Source: Magnetovibrio sp. PR-2
GTDB taxonomy: Bacteria > Pseudomonadota > Alphaproteobacteria > Rhodospirillales > Magnetovibrionaceae
Assembly: GCF_036689815.1 (NCBI RefSeq)
Contig: NZ_JBAHUR010000002.1
Location: 186,001 to 250,000 of the forward strand
Direction of reading: 5' to 3'
Length of the DNA stretch: 64,000 bases
Shown here: piece after piece, positions 1 through 10,006 of the stretch
How positions within the stretch are numbered: the stretch's first letter is position 1
How the letters are laid out: each line of letters opens with the position of its first letter
Notes under the pieces: model-generated
Database searches by the model: none
What the model saw: the letters and a program-made list of their open reading frames with translations, nothing else
What the model was told of the DNA's origin: nothing
Translations under genes and position numbers: made by a program

Positions 1-15
1 GAACTAAAGTAGAAC
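1..15. promoter_or_regulatory. LexA (SOS) operator upstream of lexA
   Basis: The first 15 bases read GAAC, seven bases, GAAC. This is the reverse complement of the direct-repeat operator GTTC-N7-GTTC known for alphaproteobacterial LexA. It lies 64 bases before the chosen lexA start, as expected for autorepression. A second near match, GTTT-N7-GTTC at 24-38, differs at one position and may be a weaker site. Confidence 0.85.
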
Positions 16-78
16 ATATGTATGTTTTTGTTTTGTTCCGCAGCGCATGCGTGCCCTGTGGATTTGGGGAGACGACCC

Positions 79-789
79 ATGCTGACCAAGAAGCAACACC
101 AACTGTTGATGCTGATCGACGAACGCTTGCGCGAAACGGGCGTGCCGCCGTCATTTGATGAAATGAAGGATGCGCTGGGCCTGAAGTCCAAATCCGGCAT
201 TCACCGCCTGATCAGCGGCTTGGAAGAACGCGGCTTTATCCGTCGCCTGCCCCACAAGGCGCGGGCCTTGGAAATCCTCAAAATGCCGGAAAACGTGGAT
301 GCAGGCAGCAAAGCCCCAGCTCCCGAAACCGCTACGCCCGGAAACGTCGTGCGCGGCCAATTCGGCGCAAAACCGACGCCTGCACATTCCGGCAACGGCA
401 ATGGCATGGTCGAAGTGCCCATGTTGGGCCGCATTGCCGCGGGCACGCACCTGCACGGCATCGAACAGACTGCGGAATACCTTAACATCCCGCCCGATAT
501 GCTGGGCGGTGTGGGGGATCACTTCTGCTTGGAAGTTGACGGCGAATCCATGATCGAAGCTGGCATTCAAGACGGCGATACGGTGATCATCGAAAAAACC
601 GAAAATGCGCGCAATGGCGCCATCGTCGTGGCGCTGGTGGACGGCGAAGAAACCACGCTGAAGTACATTCACTCCAAGGGCGACACGGTGGCCCTGGAAC
701 CCGCCAACAAAGATCACGAAACCCGCATTTTTGGGTCCGACCGCGTGCTGGTTCAGGGGCGCTTGGTGGGGTTGTTGAGGAAGTATTGA
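79..789 (+). CDS. lexA: LexA repressor, SOS regulator
   Basis: LexA represses DNA-damage response genes and inactivates itself by RecA-stimulated autocleavage. The 236-residue protein has an N-terminal winged helix (about residues 1-65), a long linker, and a C-terminal S24 peptidase domain. The cleavage site is Ala121-Gly122 in RIAAG, the catalytic serine is Ser157 in DGESM, and the lysine is Lys195 in TTLKY. I chose the ATG at 79 because it begins the conserved MLTKKQHQLL start; the upstream ATG at 22 would put the start inside the operator region. The SOS operator at 1-15 indicates autoregulation. The linker is somewhat long, which is common in alphaproteobacteria. Confidence 0.96.
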   Translation: MLTKKQHQLLMLIDERLRETGVPPSFDEMKDALGLKSKSGIHRLISGLEERGFIRRLPHKARALEILKMPENVDAGSKAPAPETATPGNVVRGQFGAKPTPAHSGNGNGMVEVPMLGRIAAGTHLHGIEQTAEYLNIPPDMLGGVGDHFCLEVDGESMIEAGIQDGDTVIIEKTENARNGAIVVALVDGEETTLKYIHSKGDTVALEPANKDHETRIFGSDRVLVQGRLVGLLRKY

Positions 790-821
790 AGCCAATAGGC
801 GTCCGTGCAAGCAAAGCTATT

Positions 822-890
822 CCATCCAGATTGCCTGCGCAACGAACAGCCTGGATGGCTTCGTCGCTTTCGCGCCTCGCCATGACGGAT
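822..890. repeat. Possible dispersed intergenic repeat with inverted ends
   Basis: CCATCCAG (822-829) and CTGGATGG (851-858) form an inverted repeat. The following bases, GGCTTCGTCGC through CGCCATGACGG, resemble a short palindromic sequence often scattered between genes in proteobacterial genomes. Only one copy is seen here, so assignment as a dispersed repeat rests on resemblance and needs a genome-wide search. Confidence 0.35.
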
Positions 891-903
891 ACCTGGACAA
901 CTT

Positions 904-921
904 AACCTAATTTTTTAGGTT
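904..921. other. Inverted repeat between convergent genes
   Basis: AACCTAA and TTAGGTT are separated by four T residues. The repeat lies between the convergent lexA and the double-receiver gene and may act as a weak terminator or transcription barrier. There is no good T-run after the stem on either strand. Confidence 0.35.
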
Positions 922-957
922 ATGTTATGCGTGCATCTATTTGACTTAGTTTAATTC

Positions 958-1728
958 TTAAACTTCGGCTCGCGCCAAAACATCATCCACAACCTCAAAA
1001 AGCTGTTTTGGTGTAAAGGGCTTTTTGAGCGCGGCGTCGGCACCGACGAGCTCGGCTGCTGTGAGGGTTTTCTCGCCCATCATCTCGTCTTTCCAACCGC
1101 CCGATACGGCAATAATGCGGATGTTGGGCCAGTTCTTGCGGATCTTTTCGATCACCGCCAGACCGCCCTCACCGGGCATGAAGATGTCCGTGACCAACAG
1201 ATCGACACCGACGATTTCACGAGACGTCAGAGCCTCTTCCGCCGTCTCGGCTTCGAACACTTCGTGGCGCCCGTCTTCGAACATGCGGCGCATGACTTTG
1301 CGCTGAACGGCGCTATCTTCGACGATGAGAACGCGGGTTTTGCTGACCCCGCCCCGGCGTGACAGAAGGTATTCAATACGCTCGCTCAAAGCCTCGATGG
1401 TAAACGGCTTTTGCATGATGGCGTCAGCACCAATGTTGCGCGCTTTGAGCAGCGTTTTATCGCGCCCGCCCTCACCTGCACCTGCCGACATGGCGATAAC
1501 AGGGACCGACGGCCAACGGCTTTTAATCTCGCGGATGCCCTGATAGCCGTCCATACCCGGCATAATGATGTCGGTGATGATCAAATCCACCGTGTGCCCG
1601 GCGTATTTTAACGCATCTTCCATGCGCACGGCCTGGACGGTTTGGTAGTTTTGCTTCGACAAACCGCGAGCAATGAACTCGCAGACCGTCGGACTGTCGT
1701 CGACAATCAAGATATTTGTAAACTGCAA
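958..1728 (-). CDS. Two-receiver response regulator
   Basis: The 256-residue protein consists of two CheY-like receiver domains, about residues 5-125 and 130-252, with no DNA-binding or enzymatic output. Both keep the phosphoacceptor Asp (in LIITDIIMPGMDG and LLVTDIFMPGEGG) and the C-terminal Lys-Pro (MQKPF and LKKPF), so both can probably be phosphorylated. Such tandem-receiver proteins act as phosphate sinks or relay partners for histidine kinases. No kinase is adjacent. It is convergent with lexA and upstream of nothing obvious on its strand, so its partner must be encoded elsewhere. Function beyond phosphotransfer is unknown. Confidence 0.88.
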   Translation of the reverse strand: MQFTNILIVDDSPTVCEFIARGLSKQNYQTVQAVRMEDALKYAGHTVDLIITDIIMPGMDGYQGIREIKSRWPSVPVIAMSAGAGEGGRDKTLLKARNIGADAIMQKPFTIEALSERIEYLLSRRGGVSKTRVLIVEDSAVQRKVMRRMFEDGRHEVFEAETAEEALTSREIVGVDLLVTDIFMPGEGGLAVIEKIRKNWPNIRIIAVSGGWKDEMMGEKTLTAAELVGADAALKKPFTPKQLFEVVDDVLARAEV

Positions 1729-1892
1729 GAGGCCCCACCCCTATTCACTTTTGCCCCGGTTATGATTTGTTTTGGGGCACTCCCATATGGCCCATCCCCA
1801 TGGGCCAACTGCATACAGGATGATACGCCTTTCACAAGACCGTCACAATCTTTTATAAGATTTTTCGCATGCAACTTTGAACGCTTCTAAAA

Positions 1893-3962
1893 TTATGGGT
1901 TGAGCGTTTCTCGGATAACCCAGGGCCTGTCGCCGCGCGCACCGTTCACCGTCTCAATCCGTGCAACATTTCCCGCTGCGTTAAACCAAATGGCATGGGT
2001 GCCTTTTTCAGCCAAATCGTCTTGGCTGATCAAGTGGTTCATCCCTTGGCAGAGATTCAAGGGGGTGTCGACCACGACCACGTCGGCCAGGGCGCAGTCT
2101 TCCAGCTGCGCATCTTCCGTTTTGGCGAAGGCCACCACACCACCGCCCAGACGATAGAGACACCCTTGCGCATCGCAAGACACACCCGTCTGTGTGAACG
2201 CCATCTCCTGCCACCGATTACCAGTGTCCCCTGCCCCTGCACGACGCTGCCAAATGGCGCGTTCAAATTTTGCCGAACGCAATGTTGAGAACACATATTC
2301 CCCGTTATGGTCCACCACAGCCGCCAATTTGCCATCCTGATGGATCAAAACATCCGGCTGTGACGTCCACCCAATAGCCCCGACCAACCCCAGGGCCACC
2401 AATGGCGCACCCAATGCACGCACCCGGCCCCGCCAAAGTGCCAGCCACAACGCGCCCAACACCATGAGGCTCAGCCCCCAAACGGGAAAGGCGGGCACCA
2501 AGGTGACCGACCCGGGCCAACTGGCGACCTCGTGCGCGGTGGCTAGGACCACATCAATGCCCCAGCCCATGGGCGTCAAAGCCAAGCTTTCCAGGCCAAG
2601 CGGCATTAAAACAAAGCCCACAATGGCCCACGGCATGATCCACAGTGCCATGACGGGCACCGCCACAACGTTCGCCGCCAAGCCGAAATCCGCCACCCGG
2701 TTAAAGTGGAACGCTGCAAACAGCCCCGTCGCCAGCCCAGCCACTGCGGTCGTTATGGCCACGCCCAAGAGATAGCGCCCCACCCGTCCCCACAAGGTTT
2801 GTGCAGGTTTGGCGTACAAGCCGCGCGTGCGCAGAGCTTCGTAGACGGCGACAAGCGCCACCACGGCGGAAAAGGACATTTGGAAGCTCGCCCCCAACAC
2901 ACTTTCCGGCGACAACACCAAAATCACCAACGCCGCCCACATGACCAAGCGCATGGATACGGCTTTGCGTTCAAACAGCACAGCCAGTAACACCAAAGAC
3001 ACCATCATAAAGGCGCGCTGGGTCGGCACCGTAGCCCCAGCCAACAGGGCATAGCCGAACGCCGCTGCAATCGCCCCCACCGCCGCCCACTTTTTGATGG
3101 GGAAGCTCAATGCAACAGAAGGCCACAGCGCCAAGGCCCCGCGCAGGGCAAAAAACACCAAACCAGCGATGAGGCCCACATGCAGCCCCGAAATCGCCAA
3201 CAGGTGCGCCAAGCCGCTTTGGCGCATGTCTTCCATCACACCCTCAGGGATTGTGCCGCGCTGTCCGGTCATCAGCGCCGCCGCGACTTTTCCCGTCGCA
3301 CCGTCCTCGCTGGCTTGGATGGAACGCGCAAGCTCGAGACGAAACTGATTAAATTTAAAAACCAAGCTATTGATGCCGCGCACCGGTGCACGCCCCACGA
3401 CTTTGGGCGCACCAAACGAAAAGCCCACCGCACCGATGCCTTGGAAATAGCTGTGGCGTTGGAAATCAAACGCACCGGGCATAGCGGGTGGCGGCGGCGG
3501 CGCCAGGTTGGCGCGCATTTCCAACCAATCACCGGGCTGAAAAGGCGGCAGAACCTTCGCGCTGAGACGAATGCGCGCACGTTCAGGCACCAAATCCGGG
3601 CTGAGACGCGTGACCGTCAAATGGCTAAGGGTCACGCGTTTGCCGCGTTCCAAATCCTCAATCCGCTCGACCTGTCCTTGAACCGTGACGGGCCCGGTTT
3701 CTGCGATCAGCGCGGGCGCGGCCACCCACCAGGTGCGCACCATGGCCAGCACAAGCCCCAGGGAAATCAGAACCAAGGCCAAAAACACCCACGAAACGGC
3801 CTTAAAACGAAGGACTGAAATCGCCCAAAAGATGCCCAAGATGACCAAAAGCCCAAACCCAAAGGCGCCAGCAGGCTCAAACGGCAAGGCGAAATAGAGG
3901 CCGATTCCCGTCCCCAACAACACAGGCGACCACAAGGCCCAGCGGTGCCTTTCAGCCACCAA
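1893..3962 (-). CDS. comEC: ComEC/Rec2-family DNA uptake channel
   Basis: ComEC proteins form the inner-membrane channel that takes up single-stranded DNA in natural transformation. The 689-residue protein has N-terminal membrane helices, a DUF4131-like soluble segment (about 100-200), and the polytopic Competence domain (about 225-500) containing the conserved stretch LLAISGLHVGLIAG. The C-terminal 160 residues follow a DVLIHQDG motif but I see no HxHxDH metal-binding motif, so the metallo-beta-lactamase domain of full-length ComEC is absent or degenerate, as in many alphaproteobacteria. It is divergent from gltX. No other competence genes are nearby. Confidence 0.9.
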   Translation of the reverse strand: MVAERHRWALWSPVLLGTGIGLYFALPFEPAGAFGFGLLVILGIFWAISVLRFKAVSWVFLALVLISLGLVLAMVRTWWVAAPALIAETGPVTVQGQVERIEDLERGKRVTLSHLTVTRLSPDLVPERARIRLSAKVLPPFQPGDWLEMRANLAPPPPPAMPGAFDFQRHSYFQGIGAVGFSFGAPKVVGRAPVRGINSLVFKFNQFRLELARSIQASEDGATGKVAAALMTGQRGTIPEGVMEDMRQSGLAHLLAISGLHVGLIAGLVFFALRGALALWPSVALSFPIKKWAAVGAIAAAFGYALLAGATVPTQRAFMMVSLVLLAVLFERKAVSMRLVMWAALVILVLSPESVLGASFQMSFSAVVALVAVYEALRTRGLYAKPAQTLWGRVGRYLLGVAITTAVAGLATGLFAAFHFNRVADFGLAANVVAVPVMALWIMPWAIVGFVLMPLGLESLALTPMGWGIDVVLATAHEVASWPGSVTLVPAFPVWGLSLMVLGALWLALWRGRVRALGAPLVALGLVGAIGWTSQPDVLIHQDGKLAAVVDHNGEYVFSTLRSAKFERAIWQRRAGAGDTGNRWQEMAFTQTGVSCDAQGCLYRLGGGVVAFAKTEDAQLEDCALADVVVVDTPLNLCQGMNHLISQDDLAEKGTHAIWFNAAGNVARIETVNGARGDRPWVIRETLNP

Positions 3963-4204
3963 AGCCGCAGAAAACTGGGAAATCCCCCACTGATCGATCC
4001 TGTGTCTTAGGATTTTAACTATCCTTTTTCAGCCGTTTGACGTATGTATTCGCCAGCTTTTCAAAAAAACATTTCGCTAACGCCGCATCAAATGCTGCAA
4101 TTGCGAAAACAATGTGCTACACACCTACCCGAATGGTTAGGCACCGTGAATATGTACGCGCATAAGATTACAGCAATTTGGTCCAAACTGATAACCGGGA
4201 AAAC

Positions 4205-5608
4205 ATGACGGTCGTAACGCGCTTCGCGCCCTCACCTACTGGATTTTTACACATCGGCGGTGCCCGTACCGCGTTGTTCAATTATCTTTATGCTAAACAT
4301 ACCGGCGGCAAATTCCTGCTGCGCATTGAAGACACCGACCGCGAACGCTCCACCCAAGAAGCCTTCGACGCCATTCAAAACGGAATGAAGTGGCTTGGCC
4401 TGGATTGGGACGGCGAGCTGGTCTCCCAGTTCCAAAATGCTGAGCGCCACGCCGAAGTTGCCCAAGAGCTTCTGGCCAAGGGCAAAGCCTACAAATGCAC
4501 CTGCACGCCCGAAGAACTGGCCGAGATGCGCGAAAAGGCGAAGGCCGAGGGCCGCTCGACAGGCTATGACGGGCGCTGCCGCGACAAAGACCATGATCCA
4601 CAAGACGGCACATATGTCGTGCGCATCAAAGCGCAACACGACGGCGATACGGTGATTGAGGACCTGATCCAGGGCCAAGTCACGGTCTCCAACTCCACCA
4701 TTGACGATTTTGTCATCCTGCGCACGGATGGCTCACCGACTTATATGTTGGCCGTGGTCGTTGATGACCATGACATGGGCATCACCCATGTGGTGCGCGG
4801 AGACGACCACCTGACCAATGCCTTCCGCCAAATGCAAATCTATGACGCATTGGGGTGGGAGCGCCCAGTCTTCGCCCACATGCCCCTGTTGCACGGCGCA
4901 GACGGCAAGAAGCTGTCCAAACGCCACGGTGCGCTGGGTGTGGAAGCATACCGCGATATGGGTTTGTTGCCCGAAGCCGTGAACAACTACCTTTTGCGTT
5001 TGGGCTGGAGCCACGGCGACGACGAGATCATTTCCCAAGACCAAGCCATCGAATGGTTCGACGTGGTGGACGTGGGCAAAGCCGCGGCACGTTTTGATGC
5101 CGACAAGCTGACACACGTCAACGGCCATTATATGCGCGAAGCGGACGATCAGCGTTTGCTCGACCTCATTTGGCCCTTAATCGAAGACAAGCTGGGCGAT
5201 CACATCGCGCCTCACGGAAAGGCCCATGTGCTTGCGGGCATGAGTAGCTTGAAAGAGCGTGCCAAAACGACTTTGGAACTGGCTGAAAACGCCGCGTTTT
5301 ATGCGCAGGCGCGTCCGCTGGCTCTCACCGAAAAAGCCGCCAAGCTGGTTTCCGGCGATGGTGCGACGGTGTTGCAAGACATCGTGAACAAACTGAACGA
5401 TTGTGAAGATTGGCAATCCGCTTCCCTTCAAGATCTCGCTAAAGCCTACGGCGAAAAAGCCGGGCTGAAGCTTGGAAAAGTGGCCCAGCCGCTGCGCGCG
5501 GCTCTGACCGGAACCACCGTATCTCCAAGCGTGTTCGAGATTTTGGAAATTTTGGGGAAAGAGGAAAGCCTAGGGCGTTTAACAGACGCCATAAGCGGGG
5601 CTGAATAA
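4205..5608 (+). CDS. gltX: Glutamyl-tRNA synthetase
   Basis: The enzyme charges tRNA-Glu (and possibly tRNA-Gln, if the organism uses the amidotransferase route) in the cytoplasm. The 467-residue class I synthetase starts with the [16 protein letters not shown] signature carrying the HIGH-like motif, and has the KLSKR ATP-binding loop near residue 240. The C-terminal anticodon-binding region is helical. I prefer the ATG at 4205 over the upstream in-frame TTG at 4178 because family members begin a few residues before the FAPSPTG motif. The gene is followed by gltA 82 bases downstream. Confidence 0.96.
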   Translation: MTVVTRFAPSPTGFLHIGGARTALFNYLYAKHTGGKFLLRIEDTDRERSTQEAFDAIQNGMKWLGLDWDGELVSQFQNAERHAEVAQELLAKGKAYKCTCTPEELAEMREKAKAEGRSTGYDGRCRDKDHDPQDGTYVVRIKAQHDGDTVIEDLIQGQVTVSNSTIDDFVILRTDGSPTYMLAVVVDDHDMGITHVVRGDDHLTNAFRQMQIYDALGWERPVFAHMPLLHGADGKKLSKRHGALGVEAYRDMGLLPEAVNNYLLRLGWSHGDDEIISQDQAIEWFDVVDVGKAAARFDADKLTHVNGHYMREADDQRLLDLIWPLIEDKLGDHIAPHGKAHVLAGMSSLKERAKTTLELAENAAFYAQARPLALTEKAAKLVSGDGATVLQDIVNKLNDCEDWQSASLQDLAKAYGEKAGLKLGKVAQPLRAALTGTTVSPSVFEILEILGKEESLGRLTDAISGAE

Positions 5609-5690
5609 CCATTGCAAGAGGCGCAAAAGTGCCCAAATTGTCAGAGGAACCCCCGTCCCGCCCCGGACGGTATATGATTGGCGAGGAACC

Positions 5691-6995
5691 ATGAGTACGA
5701 AAAAAGAAAATACGTTTACATTGACTAATAATGAGACCGGCGACAGTTGGGAGCTGCCCGTTCTCGAAGGCACCGTGGGACCGCGCGTCATCGACGTGCG
5801 TCGCTTATACGCCGACACCGGCCACTTCACTTACGACCCGGGCTTTACCTCCACAGGTAGCTGCCAATCCGAAATCACCTACATCGACGGTGATAAAGGT
5901 GAGCTGCAATATCGCGGTTATCCGATTGAACAACTGGCCGTTTCTTCCGACTATGTCGAAACCTGCTATCTGTTGATCTACGGCGAACTGCCCAGCGCAG
6001 AGGAAAAAGACCGGTTTGAGCACCGTTTGACGTATCACACGATGCTGCACGAACAGATTCACAGCTTCTACGACGGCTTCCGCCGCGACAGCCACCCGAT
6101 GGCCATCATGGTCGGCGTGGTCGGCGCATTGGCTGCGTTCTATCACGACAGCTTGGACATCTCCGACCCGAAACACCGCTTTGTGGCGTCCACCCGTTTG
6201 ATCGCCAAGATGCCGACCATCGCAGCCAACGCGTTCCGCTATTCCATCGGCATGCAGTTCGTCTATCCGCGCAACGATCTGAACTACTCTGAGAACTTCT
6301 TGTACATGATGTTCTCCAACCCGTGCGAAGAGTACGTCGTGAACCCGGTTCTGGCGCGCGCCATGGACCGTATTTTGATCTTGCACATGGATCACGAACA
6401 AAATGCTTCGACCTCGACCGTGCGTTTGGCCGGTTCGTCCGGTGCCAACCCGTTTGCGTGTATTTCCGCAGGCATCGCATCCCTTTGGGGTCCGGCCCAC
6501 GGCGGTGCGAACGAAGCCGTTCTGAACATGCTCGAAGAAATCGGCTCGGTCGATCGCGTTGACGAATACATCGCCAAAGCCAAAGACAAGGAAGATCCGT
6601 TCCGCCTCATGGGCTTCGGTCACCGCGTCTACAAAAACTTCGACCCGCGCGCGACCATTATGCGCGAAACGGCGCACGAGGTTCTCAAAGAGCTGGGTTT
6701 GGAAGATGAGCCACTTTTGAAGCTGGCTATGGCCTTGGAAAAAATCGCGCTGGAAGATCCGTACTTCGTCGAGAAGAAACTGTATCCGAACGTCGATTTC
6801 TATTCCGGCATCATTTACCGCGCCATGGGGATCCCGACCGAAATGTTCACGGTGTTGTTCGCCGTGGCCCGTACCGTCGGCTGGGTTGCTCAGTGGAACG
6901 AAATGATCGAAGATCCGTCGCAAAAGATTGGCCGTCCGCGCCAATTGTTCCAAGGCTCAACGCCGCGCGACTACGTCGATATCAAAGACCGCTAA
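5691..6995 (+). CDS. gltA: Citrate synthase (type II)
   Basis: Citrate synthase condenses oxaloacetate and acetyl-CoA at the entry of the TCA cycle. The 434-residue length and the beta-rich N-terminal extension (to about residue 60) indicate the hexameric, NADH-sensitive type II enzyme of Gram-negative bacteria. Catalytic motifs visible are [38 protein letters not shown] and the C-terminal [17 protein letters not shown] ribosome-binding site precedes the ATG. A strong terminator follows at 7018. In related genomes gltX, gltA and the lpx genes are commonly close, as here. Confidence 0.97.
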   Translation: MSTKKENTFTLTNNETGDSWELPVLEGTVGPRVIDVRRLYADTGHFTYDPGFTSTGSCQSEITYIDGDKGELQYRGYPIEQLAVSSDYVETCYLLIYGELPSAEEKDRFEHRLTYHTMLHEQIHSFYDGFRRDSHPMAIMVGVVGALAAFYHDSLDISDPKHRFVASTRLIAKMPTIAANAFRYSIGMQFVYPRNDLNYSENFLYMMFSNPCEEYVVNPVLARAMDRILILHMDHEQNASTSTVRLAGSSGANPFACISAGIASLWGPAHGGANEAVLNMLEEIGSVDRVDEYIAKAKDKEDPFRLMGFGHRVYKNFDPRATIMRETAHEVLKELGLEDEPLLKLAMALEKIALEDPYFVEKKLYPNVDFYSGIIYRAMGIPTEMFTVLFAVARTVGWVAQWNEMIEDPSQKIGRPRQLFQGSTPRDYVDIKDR

Positions 6996-7017
6996 GCCGG
7001 TTTCTCGACTTGAACAA

Positions 7018-7049
7018 ACGGCGGCCCTATCATGGGGCCGCCGTTTTTT
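7018..7049 (+). terminator. Rho-independent terminator after gltA
   Basis: A perfect 10-base stem (ACGGCGGCCC with GGGCCGCCGT) and a seven-base loop are followed by a run of T residues, 22 bases after the gltA stop. Confidence 0.92.
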
Positions 7050-7147
7050 GTTTTCCACACAGAACGCGTTGCGAATGTATTATATTTCAGGCATCATTCA
7101 AAACGCTGCTGGGCACCCCATTGGATTGAACTAAACGGAACACATTC

Positions 7148-8143
7148 ATGTTGCCGAAACTTCGTCGTTTGCCTATCTCAACAGCGCTCCTCCTTGCTTC
7201 CAGCCTATGGCTTGGCGCATGCTCCCAAGAAGAACAAAAGCCGAAAGATATCGGCTTCATGTTAGGTGTAGACGTCTTTACCAACGTCTATAACGGCTTC
7301 AAAGACGGCATGACTGAGCGCGGCTATACGGAAGGCCAAACCGTCAATTATTTCTTTGGCTCCGCCAAAAGCAACAAGAAGACCATGGCCAGCATTTGCC
7401 GCCAATTCGTGCAGCAAAAAGTCGACTTGGTCGTCACCACCACCAATGGCGGGGCCTTGGCCTGTAAAGAGGCGCTCAAAGGAACTTCGATCCCCATGGT
7501 CTTTACCGTGGTCTTGTCTCCGGTGGGCTCCGGTGTTGTGGACGACATGCAATCACCCTCCGGTAACATCACAGGGGTGCGCAACCCGTTGAACGAATTC
7601 ATCGGCAAAAGACTAGAGTTTCTCAATGCTCTGTCTCCCGAAAGCAAGCGGGTTTGGCTGCCCTATACGCCCAAATACCCCACGACGAAACACTTCCTCG
7701 GCCCCCTGCGCAAAACGGCAGAAATGTTCGACTTGACGCTGGTTGAAACCGAAGTCAATTCGACAGGAGACCTTCTGCAAGCCCTGGAACAAAACCCAGA
7801 GCCCCCCTTTGACGCCATTTTCATTGCCCCCAATTTGGTGCCTCAATCCAAAGCCGGGTTTGGCGCTCTCAAAAGTTATGCGGATCAACACGGCCTGCCC
7901 ATTGTCGGCAACACCTTCAAACAAGTCGAACAAGGGGCCTTGTTCAGCTATCACGTCGACAAGTTTCAAGTCGGCAAGCAAGCGGCTTATTTGACAGATC
8001 AAATTCTCAGCACCCAGGACCATATAGCCTTCCCGGTCATCAATTCCGAACCCAGCCTGTTTCTCAATATGGAGCTGATCAAAAAGTTAGGGTTACAGCC
8101 GTCAGAAACGTTGATGTCTCTCTCCGCAAACGTTGTCGAGTGA
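7148..8143 (+). CDS. Periplasmic substrate-binding lipoprotein (ABC_sub_bind family)
   Basis: The 331-residue protein has a lipoprotein signal with lipobox LGAC (Cys25) and the two-lobed fold of the PF04392 binding proteins, the group that includes TrpX-like ABC receptors. Recognisable features are the GFMLGVDVF start of lobe one, the VDLVVTTTNGGALACKEAL segment and the LPIVGNTFKQVEQGALFSY segment. No permease or ATPase gene accompanies it. Instead a sensor kinase starts six bases after its stop, so it more likely delivers a ligand signal to that kinase than feeds a transporter. The ligand cannot be predicted. Confidence 0.85.
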   Translation: MLPKLRRLPISTALLLASSLWLGACSQEEQKPKDIGFMLGVDVFTNVYNGFKDGMTERGYTEGQTVNYFFGSAKSNKKTMASICRQFVQQKVDLVVTTTNGGALACKEALKGTSIPMVFTVVLSPVGSGVVDDMQSPSGNITGVRNPLNEFIGKRLEFLNALSPESKRVWLPYTPKYPTTKHFLGPLRKTAEMFDLTLVETEVNSTGDLLQALEQNPEPPFDAIFIAPNLVPQSKAGFGALKSYADQHGLPIVGNTFKQVEQGALFSYHVDKFQVGKQAAYLTDQILSTQDHIAFPVINSEPSLFLNMELIKKLGLQPSETLMSLSANVVE

Positions 8144-8149
8144 TCACAC

Positions 8150-10006
8150 ATGACAACGCCAAAACGCCAAACCCCTGAGAGTTTGGACAAACCGTCCGGA
8201 ACCTCCATGAGCAAAAGCCTAGCCTGGACATTTGCGGGGCTCAGCGTCATGGCGATCATTTTGGTCGGTGCGTTTTCAACTTGGAACATCTGGCAAAGTG
8301 AACACCGCGCCCAAGAAGCGGATATGTCGTATCGCGCAGAATTGGCGGCCACCCAAGTGCACGAGTTTTTAACGACCCTCCAAGACAGTTTGGACACTGG
8401 GGCCGTGTTGGTTCAGGCCTCAACGGATGCGGCGTTTAAACAGCATAACTCCGGCGTATTGGCGCGCTTGATGTCACGACACAAAGGTGTGCGCAGCTTG
8501 TCCATCATCAATACGCAAGGTGCCGAAGTTGATAAGATTTCGCGTCTGACCGTCGTTCGCACCTTAAGCGCGACAAAGTGGGCCGACCACAATTTGTTGA
8601 GCACAATTCGACGCGGGGACGATTTCATCGGCCTGTTGACCGTATCGAAAGTCACGCATGAACCTATACTGACCTTCGCCGTCCCTATCCGAACCATCTT
8701 CAACGACATCCAAGGCGCTTTGATCGCCGAGTTTAATTTACGATTTATGTGGGAGGCTTTGTCCGCACTGGATCTGCGTGACAGCCAAGTCGCTTTTGTG
8801 GCCGATGACACAGGCCGGGTTTTGGGACATTCCTTGCTGCATCAGGTTTTGCGTGAAATGCGTCTGAACACAGCCGATATGGCCTTGCTGCAGACCTCTG
8901 CCAAAAACAAGGAATTGATTTTGATGCAAGACCCAGATGGCACAACGTCCGTGGCTTACAGCGTCAAAATTTCGCGGATCAATTGGCTGGTGGGTATAAA
9001 GATGCCGCTCAACATTGCCCAGGCCAGGATGTATCAAGGCTTAATTCTGTCTGTTATCGTTATTGTCTTGATTGGAACCATCGCAACATTTGCCGCGTTT
9101 TACTTTGCGCGGCGCTTCACACAACCGGTGCACGACCTCATCGGTCAATCCGAAGGCATCGCCCGCGGACAGTTTGACCAAGACGCCCTGAAACAAGGGA
9201 CACATGAAGTTCTGCAACTGTCATATGCCTTGAACAAAATGGCGGCCCAGTTAAAGCAAGCCTTTAGCAGCCTCGAACACGCCAAGACCGAAGCCGAACG
9301 CGCCAGTCAGGCAAAGTCCGAGTTTTTAGCCACCGTCAGTCACGAATTGCGCACACCGCTGACCTCCATCAAAGGGGTGACGGGCCTATTGAGCAATGGC
9401 ACGGTGGGCAACCTTCCGCCCAAAGCACTCAACATGTTGAGCATGGCCGACAAGAGCACGGATCGTTTAACCTTTCTGGTCAACGATATCTTGGACGCTG
9501 AAAGAATTCTGTCCGATCGCATGACGTTTACGTTTGGCGACCTCAGTATTGATGCGTTGGTCAACCAAGCCATCAAAGAAAACGCCGGCTATGCTTTGCA
9601 CTACGGTGTGTCGTTTACGGGTCCGGATCAAACGTGTGGCATAAAGGTTCGCGGTGATTTGGACCGCCTTCATCAGGTGCTGGCCAATCTGATGTCCAAT
9701 GCCGCAAAGTATGCCTGCACCAATGACAACATCAAAATTGAAGCCCAACAGCTCGAAGACTGGGTCCGTGTCAGCGTCACCGACCATGGTCCCGGCGTGC
9801 CGGAAGACTATATTAAAAACCTATTCGAATGGTTCTCCCAGGCCGATAGCAGTGACGAGCGCAAATCCTCCGGCACGGGGTTGGGGTTGTTTATCTCTAA
9901 ATCCATCATCCAAAGCCATGGTGGACGGATCGGGCTGGAACAAAAGCCCGGCGAATTCACGACCTTCTTTTTTGTGTTGCCCATTGAAAACAAAACGGCG
10001 GACTGA
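8150..10006 (+). CDS. Membrane sensor histidine kinase paired with binding protein
   Basis: The 618-residue kinase has a membrane helix near residues 22-45, a periplasmic sensing region to about residue 290 resembling a double Cache fold, a second membrane helix (about 295-320), a HAMP linker, a HisKA dimerisation domain with the phosphoacceptor His in FLATVSHELRTPL, and an HATPase domain with GTGLGLFISKSI. Start could be 8150 or the in-frame ATG at 8207. It is translationally close to the upstream binding lipoprotein, which suggests ligand-loaded protein contacts its periplasmic domain, as in LuxPQ-type or TorT-TorS systems. No response regulator is adjacent. Confidence 0.88.
   Translation: MTTPKRQTPESLDKPSGTSMSKSLAWTFAGLSVMAIILVGAFSTWNIWQSEHRAQEADMSYRAELAATQVHEFLTTLQDSLDTGAVLVQASTDAAFKQHNSGVLARLMSRHKGVRSLSIINTQGAEVDKISRLTVVRTLSATKWADHNLLSTIRRGDDFIGLLTVSKVTHEPILTFAVPIRTIFNDIQGALIAEFNLRFMWEALSALDLRDSQVAFVADDTGRVLGHSLLHQVLREMRLNTADMALLQTSAKNKELILMQDPDGTTSVAYSVKISRINWLVGIKMPLNIAQARMYQGLILSVIVIVLIGTIATFAAFYFARRFTQPVHDLIGQSEGIARGQFDQDALKQGTHEVLQLSYALNKMAAQLKQAFSSLEHAKTEAERASQAKSEFLATVSHELRTPLTSIKGVTGLLSNGTVGNLPPKALNMLSMADKSTDRLTFLVNDILDAERILSDRMTFTFGDLSIDALVNQAIKENAGYALHYGVSFTGPDQTCGIKVRGDLDRLHQVLANLMSNAAKYACTNDNIKIEAQQLEDWVRVSVTDHGPGVPEDYIKNLFEWFSQADSSDERKSSGTGLGLFISKSIIQSHGGRIGLEQKPGEFTTFFFVLPIENKTAD

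Noticed and set aside
5805-6953. A 382-codon frame antisense to gltA
   Set aside because: It lies wholly within the citrate synthase gene on the other strand and has no domain or ribosome-binding site support.
7148-8143. A full ABC transporter for the binding lipoprotein
   Set aside because: No permease or ATPase gene lies on either side; the next gene is a histidine kinase.
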